From assembly GCA_944472155.2 (NCBI GenBank), contig OX235274.1, positions 36,702,052 through 36,766,051 of the forward strand: 64,000 nt of DNA, given 5' to 3'. The translations under genes were made by a program, and so were the position numbers. Origin of the DNA: Trichobilharzia szidati (Eukaryota; Platyhelminthes; Trematoda; Strigeidida; Schistosomatidae). The notes under the pieces were generated by a model, which saw only the letters and a list, made by a program, of their open reading frames with translations, had not been told where the DNA came from and made no database searches. Of the stretch, positions 24,375-35,540 are shown piece after piece (within the stretch, counting starts at the first letter, position 1; each line of letters opens with the position of its first letter).

Positions 24375-25900
24375 ATCTTCACTTGTAATTCATTCCAGTT
24401 TGCAGTTCCTTAGGACGATCAGTTCTCCCTGAAATAGCCTCCAATCAAGCGAAGAAGCACTATCCACCTGAATAATGATTGTTGATCGGTTGACTAAAAC
24501 TAATTACTAAATACTGACGCTGTAAATTTGAATTTGGTGACACTTTTGCACGTGTTTTCGCTGATATTCATTTATTGCATTCTACTATACCAGCGCTAAT
24601 AATAATGGGCCAAAACTCTAAAAAGCACGCTCTTAGGAATGCGGGTAACTTAGGAAATGTCATGCGCTCTACTAGTAACATATTACCGACCCTTAAATCA
24701 GTTATTAGTAGTCCACCCAATATAAACGGCTCCAACATAATGCTAACTCCTGTAATTCAGATGGAAGATATCCTGTCAGAAAAGACAAACTTCTAACTTA
24801 ATCTGCATCATAAACGACATGCAACTACAAAAAATTATCTCAGGACGAAATTAAGTCTGCTTATAAGTCAATTGACTTCATACCAGTAACAATCTCGCAT
24901 AATAAAAAAGAGCTGGGAACATGACTTTTCTAAAACTCTTTAATTCGAAGACCGAACCAACTCATACTGACTCGGAAAGTGCTAAAGAATCAGAGAACGT
25001 TATGGACTTTGTGTCAAGCGAAGTTGTTAACAGACTCACGCCTAAACAGAACGCTATAGTGTGCAATATACCAGACAATGAGCTTACAAAGTCGGCTCAA
25101 CACTCCTCGTTAAGAGCTGCAAACCTTTTAAGTACACCCTGTAAGTGTATTCGGCTAAATAAAGCAGACCCAAACCGCACGCGTCCCATGCTTTTCAGAT
25201 TTGACAGCTATATAATAGTCGGACAATTTAGGAAATATGGGGATATTTTAGCCTCTTCTACAAAATTCAAGAATGTTAAGATAGCCTCTGACAAAATCCC
25301 CAACTAACGACAAGTAGCTAAGAACACCTCGGATACACAGACGATCATGCTGCAAAACATGAATGATGTCGGTGCCGAAGTATCAAAGGCCACTGAAGCA
25401 CAAAATGGCACTCGCATAGTACTAGGTGAGCAAATGATACGGAAAAGTGAAGTGGAACCTAAAAGGAGCAGTAACACTGCGGTGAACTCAAAGTTCATGG
25501 AAGCACTCCTAGGAAACCGGCCGACCCCATACATGAAGTAGACGTGGATGTTCCCACCAACGATAACCTGCAAATGTCGACAGATCGCACTCCACCTAGG
25601 GACAAGCAAGATAGTCTCACAGTAGAAACCGGAAAAAAGTCCCCGAAACCCAAGGGCTCTCCTCAGGCGTCCAAATATCTACATCGCGATAAGCCAAACA
25701 GATACAGTGATGGCCTAGAAAAGAACTATGCACGCATTACGACAGGTCCCATAAAGGAGATTTAACACGTGAGTAAAAGTAAACACGCTGACACTGACAC
25801 ATCTCATAATCCTTCCGAACATAAAATAGGCAACCAAGGGTTAGGGATGATACAAGAAAACTTACTAACTATCCTCAAAACCACCCTAGTTTACTGAAAA
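24375..25900 (+). mobile_element. CR1-like LINE: 5' flank and ORF1 relic
   Basis: The block 24380-24510 recurs at 28150-28300 (GACCGGTTGACTAAAACTA-like end). ORF1 pieces start at 24605 (MGQNSKKHALRNAGN..), then NAIVCNIPDNELTKSAQHSS near 25050 and FRKYGDILASSTKFKNVKI near 25225, similar to the RRM-like part of CR1 ORF1 proteins. Frames shift at about 24800, 25310 and 25540. Confidence 0.55.
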
Positions 25901-26520
25901 TTATGCTCTAAAATGCTCGATCTCTCACTAAGAAAGCAGCCTCATTTTACAGCCTGGTAAACATGGAACGGCCAACACTCATCCTTGAAACTTAAATCTG
26001 ATCAACTAATGATATACCTGACACAAAGCTAGTAATTGATAACCACGACATCTACAGGAATGACAGAGTCAACAGAAGAGGAGGCGGGTGTGTAATATAT
26101 GCCTCTAAATCAAGTGACTCCACTGCTTTTATCAACCGAACTATCGAAAAACTCCCAAAATCTAAGTGGATAGGCCTCAACATGAATGAAAATAAAATTC
26201 TCGTGGGATTTATATACAGAGACCCTAACAGCCCTTAAATGACTGATACAGCTATTGGAGAAATAATAGAGTATGTACCAACGCTGGAATTCGACTATAA
26301 AGTAGCCTGTAGCGATTTCAACCTCCCCGGATTGAACTTAGATAGCTGCACTGGACCTGTAACCCACGACGAGCTCCTAAAGGCTATAGATGCTGGGGAA
26401 ACACAAGAATATTGGGTAAAATCTTCATTTCAGTGCAACGCAGATTACATACATGAACTAAGCACAGTCCAAAATGAAAGCCTGCCTTTGGGATGTATCT
26501 CCCATTAGTCGACGGAAACT
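25900..26520 (+). pseudogene. CR1-like LINE ORF2: APE-type endonuclease domain relic
   Basis: Reading through stops gives LKIML-NARSLTKKAASFYSL, NDRVNRRGGGCVIYASKSSD, KILVGFIYRDPNSP and VACSDFNLPGLNLD. These are the ordered motifs of an apurinic-like endonuclease (NARSL, RGGGVxIY, YRPP, GDFNxP). In the last, the Gly-Asp is Ser-Asp. The copy has several stops and stops matching near 26520, so RT is missing. Confidence 0.7.
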
Positions 26521-27585
26521 GCTTAGTGTCCAAAATAAGTCACAATGAAATCCTTTCTCAATTCAGGCAAACAGAACTGGACGCCCACATCTAAAGTTAT
26601 CCAGTATCACTAGCTGGAAAGAAGAGTATCTGCATGGTCATAAGTGGATGAGTGGTTTTAATTTCCCTCTCTTGTATCTACAACGAATTCCCACAACTGA
26701 CTATGCAAATCTATCTGGATGACTTCCGAATGCAACTCCATCAGCTTCCCAATAACAGCAATTCGTATTTCGTATAAACTGCTGTTTACAAGAAATGCAT
26801 GTCGTTCAACTAATTGAGAGACCTCATTACAACTTGACACTCCCTAAAGTTATAAAGATTAAATTCACCGTCGCAAAGTAGGAATAATTATTCATTTGCA
26901 TAAATTAAGCATTTATATGATTAACAAGTATGACCATATATGATTTAAGTATTCAGTAAATTCAGTTATCATGGTTTACACTTCTTCTGAAGTGTGGAGC
27001 ACAATGATGGTACGAAAAATGTCATGGAAATGACGCACATGTAATATCGTTAACTGATAACTGTGCCATCGAATCACACAACCAGAATGCATTTATCAGC
27101 ACTTTGCTAGTGGTCTGAATAACAAAAATATTACGCAGAAGCAAACATTAAAAGCTGTCACTAGGAAAACTAATTTGCATGGCTGTTGGCAGACACTTGA
27201 ACCGTGATCATTTTATCGAACTGCAAACACCCTATATATTCCCAGGTATCTCCTTCCATCTTTCTGAGTAGGGCAAGAAGCAATTATAGAGGACCTTCCC
27301 GTTCATTTAAATTGCCTGAACTGAAGTCACATATCGACGCAACTTGTTGAACGATAGAAAACCTTGGGGTAACAAGAGGCCGATTCAACATTTTGAGGAC
27401 TTCATTAGCCCACATCCACCATTCCACTGAATATCAAACAATGTACCCTCAGGTTACTATATAAGCTCGTTGGACGCTTAACCGCTCACCTAAAATCGGT
27501 GAGATCCCTTCAAAGCGACAAATGAAAGTGCATTGTTGAACTCGTGGTACTCTATTTAGCACGCATTGGTATGAAGGTAGTTTTT
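26521..27585. other. No gene recognised
   Basis: AT-rich repeat-like sequence without readable domains. Confidence 0.35.
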
Positions 27586-27589
27586 TACT

Positions 27590-27816
27590 CCTTCACGTTC
27601 CAAGTGGAACATAGGGCTTCAAGCTAGAGGCTTGAAGTTTCTGTAGCAGCGTTTATTTTTGCAGGATGGGGTTGCTAGCCTCATGCTCAACCTTTCCTCT
27701 TCACCAGCTTTAGTTCTGGCTTATCGAGGTAAAGGAGTGCGCCGGCGGCGGGGATCGAACCCCGGACCATGTGCATGGTCGGCGAGCGTCCTAACCGCTA
27801 CGCCACCGACGCACAG
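27590..27816 (-). repeat. tRNA-headed SINE with RTE-like tail, best-preserved copy
   Basis: The head 27737-27814 read on the minus strand begins GTGCGTCGGTGGCG and ends CGCCGGCGCAC, which pair as a 9-bp acceptor-like stem. It has an A-box-like TGGCGTAGCGGTTAGG and a B-box GGTTCGATCCC. After the body the tail reads AAGCCCTATGTTCCACTTGG, almost the RTE LINE 3' end. Confidence 0.8.
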
Positions 27817-28139
27817 AAGAAGGTAGTGCTGGACACTAAATCACAAACTTAATGCGGGAGAGTACGTTATTGCATACTAACATATTGCAGCTACTATCAG
27901 CGTTGATCTACAATTTAATCTTAAACTTATATACAGTGGCCGTCATTACCAATCTAAACAATGAACGTCCTTTAATTTCCCCTTCAGTATGTAGTGTGAA
28001 AACATTAGACCTAAGTTTGCCCTATATGCTGATTATAACACTGCCATCATAGTTTCCATGCTTAGACCAGTATAGTTAGCATTAGACATTGCAAATGTAT
28101 ACTGTCATTCCAGGTAGTCTCCAGCTCCTTCTTGTATAT

Positions 28140-28300
28140 ACTTTGTAAATGTACTTCCAATGACGTACTATCCATAATTGTATTTTATGTTTCCCAGGGC
28201 GTTCTTCTCTTCCTGAAATAACTTTTAATCACGTGGCGGCATGGCACTTACCCGAATATACGCTGTTGACCGGTTGACCATAACTATCAGCAAGAAATGG
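28140..28300 (+). repeat. CR1-like LINE 5' block, second copy
   Basis: Resembles 24375-24510, including CTTCTCTTCCTGAAATAACT and GTTGACCGGTTGACCATAAC. No ORF1 follows. Confidence 0.4.
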
Positions 28301-28327
28301 AACGAAGTTTGGACTGTCGCTCAACTT

Positions 28328-28522
28328 TGATGGTGAAGGGTTTACAATTTAACGTCTATACGAACCTGTTCTGATTGCTTGTACAGTGATCCAACAACTT
28401 AAAATCTTGAAAAAGCATTAATTTATGATACTTCAGGATTGTATTTATAACATAACTGATCGTGCCTGTAAAAATGGCATGCACTTCGTGTAAACACTAG
28501 TTTATACGAAATATAAATTATT
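28328..28522 (+). repeat. Dispersed 200-bp repeat, copy 2
   Basis: Direct repeat of 22215-22415 with an added TTATTCTTATTATAAAATTA tail. Confidence 0.7.
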
Positions 28523-29639
28523 CTTATTATAAAATTATTATTATCCCTAGAATATTAAGGAACAAAAGGGGCTATCACATAATCCATTTAGTCAGTGATA
28601 CTGTCAGAAGAATATACAGGCATATAGTCGCTTAGGAACGCATCATCGAGGCTTTCATTTCCTGAAAATCCGATGGTCCGTGATTCATATTCCCCGGTTT
28701 GTCATTGCAAATAGACAGACTGATCGTTGAAGGTGAGATGGCTGAAGCTCAAAGGAGTCCACGAATTTTTTCATCTCTTACAGATATCAGTCTAATGCAT
28801 TGAGAATATCTATATGAAGAAACTGTCTAGCATACATGGAATTGATTGCATGCGCTGCCATAGGTGCTTTGACACTCAGGTGTTTGCTCTGCTGTTCTGC
28901 CTCGGTGGTTTATTCAGGACATTGGAAACTGTTTCATCTCATATAATTTTAACTGCCTTCTGAAAGGCTGTTTAAGAAAGTTACCCGAAATATTGGAATT
29001 TTGTTTACGTCAACTGGGAATGGTGTTGGCAATGGTGCCACCACTCCTCACGACATGAAGATGCTCCTACAACCTGGGGTAGCAAGGATGAGTACTAAAC
29101 GAGATGTAGAGTTGAGTGAGAAGAAAGCAAAAGCTGGTCGATGTCACCACATAAAGAGCGACATAATTATAAGTTTTTGCGATGCTTATTCACTTTGTAG
29201 ATTTTGAATTTTGGTAATACTTTAGCGAATATTATTGTGGGTAGAAACATCGATAGTTGAAGTAAAAATACCTTGTGAATTTCGCCAGAACTGAAATTTA
29301 TCATTGAATATAGGCACATTATGAAGATGCGTGCCAACTTAACTCAATTCACAATATAAAAGTTTCTGCAGGCACTTTTAATAGCTGTGGCAGAGATAAA
29401 ATTAAAGAATAGCGAGGGAAGTGAATGAACGCACCTCTAGAATCTGAGAGTGTTGACGTTAATGGATAGCACGATTTATACTAACGCGGGATCTAATACC
29501 CACAGCTTCTATAGTATTCGTTCCGCGTAGACCAAAGGCAAAGCGCCAGAATCGATCGGCCGAATTGCTAAGTATATTTCAGGACCAAATCGGAGTGCTT
29601 AATTAACTAGGAATCGTGCACGAACGAACGAACGTAACA
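28523..29639. other. No gene recognised
   Basis: Upstream intergenic DNA of the OS-9 gene; the 68-residue frame at 29001 has no support. Confidence 0.35.
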
Positions 29640-29760
29640 CGATGGCGTGCCAAATGACGTGGACGCTTGACTGTAAGCCTTCAGCTAAACAAGTCGCCTT
29701 AAACAATGATGGTCATCATCCAATGTTCATTGATGAATGCTGCGGTTAATAATTTCGGAG
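29640..29760 (+). repeat. Short dispersed repeat
   Basis: CATGCCAAGTGG/GTGCCAAATGACGTGGACGC.., then CCTTCAGCT..AACAAG and TGATGAATG blocks shared with 53955-54055. Confidence 0.4.
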
Positions 29761-30104
29761 AATTACCAACTACTACACACCAGTGTCCTCCAAACTCATA
29801 ATTAGAGCAGCGTAGTGAAGCCAAGTGAACACTCTTGTAAAATGGGCAAGAATGTTAAACAGAATACTCTTCTTTATACTTTTCCCCTTATATGAATATT
29901 TCATTTCTCTCGCCCAAATTCACCCTGTTGGTCCTGCAGGTTCTTGCACTGGCAGCTATTCAGTAACTTTGCTCGGAACGCAATGACCGAAAAAATTTCT
30001 CACTGTCAAGAAAATGAGCTAAAACATTAACATGTTTGGATTTAGATTGGATACGAAAATTTTGAAAATAGATTTCACTAGCGGACTGAGTAAAATTGAC
30101 GCTA

Positions 30105-30120
30105 CTTACAGTCCGCTCAC
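30105..30120 (+). promoter_or_regulatory. Possible spliced-leader or 5' UTR splice acceptor before OS-9
   Basis: GCTACTTACAG ends at 30111, nine bases before the OS-9 ATG. It could accept a trans-spliced leader or an untranslated exon; the sequence cannot decide. Confidence 0.3.
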
Positions 30121-33100
30121 ATGATTGGCTTGCTTTCGGTGTACTGTATTTTCTTTCTCACTACTTCTGTAGCTCCACTATTTACCGATCAAAATTTAAA
30201 ATACAATCTAAAAATCAAGGGGACAGCTGTTTTAGATGAAGTAAATTCTTTGGGGTCATATATGCTTTTCTTTCAACTATAGTTGAATAGTGCAGCGTTA
30301 AATGTATTTTCAAAGTCTGGCCAGAAATTTTCTTGCTCTTGGTCCAGTGAAAATCACAGCACAAGTGCAAATACAACTCTGAATTTATCAAACAGTGTTG
30401 TATTTTCTCTACTTCCGTCACTCAATGAGTCCGACTGTCTAGCATTGGTATGTTGTGTACGCATAGCGAATAAACCCGTAGACAAAAGGCTGGTGGACTT
30501 ATGAATTTTGTTTCCGCAAGCATGTTGTTCAATACCACGAAGGATCGAGAAAGTCTTCTGAGACACTTCTCGGTGTGTACGAACGTGATTATGATTGGGA
30601 TAACTCTTCACAGGTATTCATTGTTTTTCGTATATATCTCTTCCTAGAATGAAAACAAGCCGAAATATCACAGCCAGTTTTATGTAAATGGTAGTGTTTG
30701 TGACTTAACCGGCAGACATCGAAAATCGGAGGTGCAGTTTTTGTGCGCTGATACAAACAATTTTCATATTATTTCGGTGGATGAACCTGAAACATGTGTG
30801 TATTTGTTAAAAATATCATCTCCATCTTTGTGCACCAATGAACAATTCACTTTAGAAGCTCCTGTCAAAACACAGGATATTATGTGTCATCCTGCTCTGA
30901 GTGAATCTGATTATCGTAGCTACCAAGCCTGTGAGTTAATCATTTTCTTTATTATTATGTCGAGCATTGTAGTCTTCTAAGTTTGATCTTACAAGCCGTA
31001 TACACTTTCTTGTATAAGTTATTTCACTGATGAGATTGTGTATCATATGGGTTCATTGTAACTGCGTTAGATCTTTGGATTTAACTTTTGTGTTGATATA
31101 TGCAGATAGCCGTTTCGCACTTACACAATAATCTGTTGGCATGTAGATTCCACTACGCCTACTTCGGATTGGCAGACTGACTTTTATCATCAGCGCACGA
31201 TAAGTGTCTGACACATCAAAAATTGCTTTGGGTAACTGATTTCTAATTGATTTTCGTTTTACTAAATCCTCCCCCATGTTTTCAGATATCATATGTGCTA
31301 ATAACACTACAAGTAATTAAATTAAAATGATTTATTTGTAATGTTTTTGATATTCTATATTGTCGAAACGGCGATATTTTGGTGTTAATGCTATAAAGTG
31401 TACTAAATTGTTCTCAAGAATCTCATTGTATGATTTTGCTTGTTTTAAGTGTTAAAATGTGGAAGGAAATTAACTTCATATGTGCTGCTGAAGTCTTCCC
31501 AGTTAAAAGACTGTTTTTTAGATAATAATGTTTCCAAAGGTTATTATATATCACGATAGTGTAGTCAAAGACACAGTGAACTCAGAAGAATCTTATTCCA
31601 TTTTATCACAATTTTGTTGTAAAATCTTTAACTGTAGTTTTATCATCTCATGTACTGACATTTTACATTGTTCTTGTATATCTGCAGCAATAAAATCAAC
31701 GAATTCAAATATTCAGTCACCCTTGGTTGAAAGTCCAAAATATGCTCCAAGATCTCTGAAGCGTAATTTCACTTACAAAAATATGCATGATGTAAGTATA
31801 TTGAAAATGTTACCCTACTGCATCACTTAATTTTTAAACGAAGTGTATTTGTTTACTTCCCATATCTCTGATAAAATAACATAAAAGATGTAGCACGTTT
31901 TGCTTTCGTATTTTGAGGACTATGTATGCAGTATACTTGATCGAAATTCCAGTACTGTATATTGCTATCTTGCGAAGTCAGAGACCTTCATGGAGTGCAT
32001 ATCTGCTTAAGTTACCACCCGTAATATCGTCTCAGTAAGTGAAGTAAGACTTCACTCAACAATCGCGTGCATATTCATCTGCTTAAGAAAGAGCTACATA
32101 TGATGGTACTGTCTGACTGCCATCGCAGTAGTAGGTGGAGTAGCATGTGAATAAGTAACTCAGCGATTAGAAGTTGAGTAACTAAACGAATGAGTCAACC
32201 TTATTATATCATTACTTTGGAAACCTGTGCAACTCAGATTCCTGAACCGAATCTTAAATATAGATCATAGTTACGGAAATGACCATGATGTGGTTTTCGG
32301 CATAGTATGGTATTTTTAGGTCCTTCATGTATTAATTTACTCCCTGTGCTTATTCTACCGTGAATCACTCCTCTCTGAGCAGATGTTCCACTATGCTTGC
32401 TGCGACTACTGCCATTATATTACTATTAACGTTCTTGATTTCTAGCTTTTACACTTCTCCTAGACTCCTTATTTGATTATCCTGTTCAAAGCTTTGGGAT
32501 TCATTTTAAGTCACCAAGTTTTCTTACTTCTTTCTTCAACATATCAGTAGTTATATATGACCTGCCGTAGTTATAATAGTAATTGCTTCGTAAGATGGCA
32601 CCTTAAAATAAAAAGTAGTTTTGTTGAGTTCACATATACTGAAATATCACGTTTCCCTAGGCTACGTTCGGAATTCATTGACTTGAAGTTTTATCATATA
32701 TAGTCTAAAGTTAAAATTAGTGAGGAACACGTTGCGGTTTGCTCTTCTCCCTATTTTTGTGTAATTTTATTTGTCATTATTTTATTCATTTGTGTTCCGA
32801 ATGGAAAGGGGCTTCAAGCCCGAGTCCCTAAGTTTCAGTAGCAGTGATGTTTTCTTTTACGGGGTGTGGTTGCTAGCCTCACGCTCAACCTTCCCACTTT
32901 GTCAGGCTTACAACCGGCAAGGGGAAGTAACGGTTTATGCCGGCTGGGAATCGATCCCCGAACTATGTACATGTTTGGCAAGCATTCTACTGCTGAACCA
33001 CAGACGCACGTTTTTGTGTAAGCGAAGTGATATACATACTCCTCTGAATGCTCTCGACAAGTGTGTTTACATTCTTTTATTCCTATTTTCTTTATAATGT

Positions 33101-35492
33101 TTAATTTATTGTTATGCATCTCCTGATCCCCATAACTTACTGAAATTCCTATTGAATTATTCAGTACATTGTTCTTATTCATTTGGTGTGTCTCAGTAGC
33201 GTATTTATCACTTCTGCCCTGTGACACGGCAGCAGAAAGCGCGGTCGTTGTTAATCCGGGCCCCGACCGATCCGGCATGATATTTTGTGGATTTGTTTGA
33301 ATCATAGTGTAGGATTGGGTAGCTGCTTTTTGTCTAACCGCTATCCAAACAACCTTTCTGGCATGGTAGGACCTACAGGAACATACGTTCCAGCCAGTGT
33401 AGCTCATTGGGTCATTGCGATATGCAAGCCCGACCACCACGTCAAGGTAGCAGCTATCGGTCGGGCAATGTTAGCTGATATAGGGCCAGGCTGGAAAAGA
33501 GCTAGCGGCGGTCAAACCAAAACATGGCACCAGTCAATGAAATCCACTACAGTTAGTCTAAGCCACGTAGGAAGGTGTAGACTTCCTGGTTGGGCTCCTC
33601 GGGAAGGTAAAAACCAATGGTTGGAAACAATTGGTGACATGGCTCAAAGTGATCGTTCTCAATGGCAGGCGCAGACGCATCCACTCCTTGTGACTCATGA
33701 TTTCCAATTAAACTTTTGTTCTCCGTTATTACTATTCCTTTGTCTCACACCTCTGTTTACTGTCTATACTATGCATTTCTTCTACTTTCTCCTCTTACTT
33801 CGTGTGCTGCATGGAGTGTGGCGACTTGAACTGCCGCACATATGTGCAAAGTTCTATGTCGAAAACCGACCGACTGTATGTTACCATGCCTCATTAGATG
33901 ATATTCTAGTAATAGTTTATAGAACCACGTACGTAAAGTATTCGGCCGAGTTCTAAGTCTGAACTTACTAAATTTTGATTTTGTTGTTGCTTATTTTATC
34001 AAAACATGTGTCACTAACTATTTCCTTATTAATTTTTGGTTCCCTTTCAATATAGTAGAAAATTCATCAAATATGTTAATAATGTTGAGGTAATAATCAA
34101 TGAAATCTCCTTCAAGATTAACACAGTGAAAATGTGTCCGGTTCATTGAGTATTGTGAAGTGGAATTACACTAGTATAGTCATCGCCTAATTTCCTACTG
34201 AATAACACTTTCGATACAATCTAGAATTCATAAACAGTATACGAAATGAGTAGGCTTTGTAATATTGTTTGTGGTACAGTCAAGTTGAATATCATCTATT
34301 CAATCCAGCTTCTTCAAACAATGAAACTATTAGTTCTTCGGTTTCATAAAATCAGGTTTGTTTTTGGAGAAAATAAGCATTATATTAGATGGTTGGAGGC
34401 AATCGGTCACAGGAAGCCTTGGACCTAGGTATCATGCTTGTTGGCGCTCACTAGTCAGCAAGGCGTATCTGCTATCTTGAAGTTACTCTTGTTCCTTCTG
34501 AGATTCGAACCTGTGTTTTCCAGTGGTGCAGTCAGTCAGAGATGTTACCACCTATGACCTATTCGAACTCACGATTGACCTCCCGTAACTTACTTTACTT
34601 TACTTCGGCTATCTCCTACGGGAGGATGAGCCGGCTTCCTAAACAGAGTTCATGAAGTTTCATGGGAATTCGGTACGAGTGATGTCCCCAGAGTCGCTCG
34701 GCCTTTTGTTTGAGAGTGCAGCTCTAGCCTTTACACAACCAAGTGTGACCTACAAGGCAGTAGGAGTGGAGTAGGGAGTTCACTATCCATTGGCAGCCGG
34801 TGACCGGAGTTCGGTTCATACGCCTTTTTGAATGGGGCCAGACATCCAGGACATCCAACAAGCCCTTTGTCCATACGTCTGCCGGTGAGCTCCTGTGAGC
34901 TTCATACGCCAGTCGTTGGAGGTTTGGAATCAGGGTTTAGCCATCTCCCCTAGACTGTCATCCAATGGACAGTCAACCCGGTGAAGAGCGCCGGGCATCC
35001 GCTTTCGCCCTCTCACTTTGGTGAAAAACACCTCCGCCACGTGAAGGCAGTGAGTAGGACTTCCTCAGGAGAGGCTATGTAAGACGCCCGGTCATATAGG
35101 AGCATTTCAAGAGGTGTGCGGAGGGGTGGCCAACCCGCAGCGCAAGACACCCACCCCCGACTATCCTGAGGCTTTGGAGGCAACCTCCCGTAAGACTGTA
35201 TTAGATACTTGGATTGGACACTAAGTAGTGTCATGCGGCTAGTGCACCCTGATGGAGAGATCCACCTGGGATGGTGACCATTTTGGAAATTTGACTGATA
35301 GAATTCAGTCTGCAACAAAAGCAAAGGACTAGACGCATGCCACTAGTTAGTATTCAGTCAAAAGGAAATCAGGTTATTAGCGGATTTCTCTGTAAAGGTA
35401 AATGAGAGGAACTGTGGTGTTGAGTGTTTGAGTAAATACAATTGCGTGGTTGTGGATCACATCATAAAACAGTTGAATGACAAATTAACAGG

Positions 35493-35540
<48 letters not shown>

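Noticed and set aside
27737..27814. Functional tRNA gene
   Set aside because: It has promoter boxes and an acceptor-like stem, but it is part of a multi-copy SINE and I could not place a normal anticodon arm with confidence.
32835..33440. 201-residue minus-strand frame
   Set aside because: It runs across a tRNA-headed SINE and the flank of a LINE fragment and has no protein motif.
33285..33956. 223-residue open frame as a host gene
   Set aside because: Its middle is the conserved C-terminus of an RTE-like LINE RT and its end is LINE 3' UTR, both repeated elsewhere in the window.
35013..35324. 103-residue minus-strand frame
   Set aside because: Lies in the non-coding 5' region of an RTE derivative and has no LINE protein motif.
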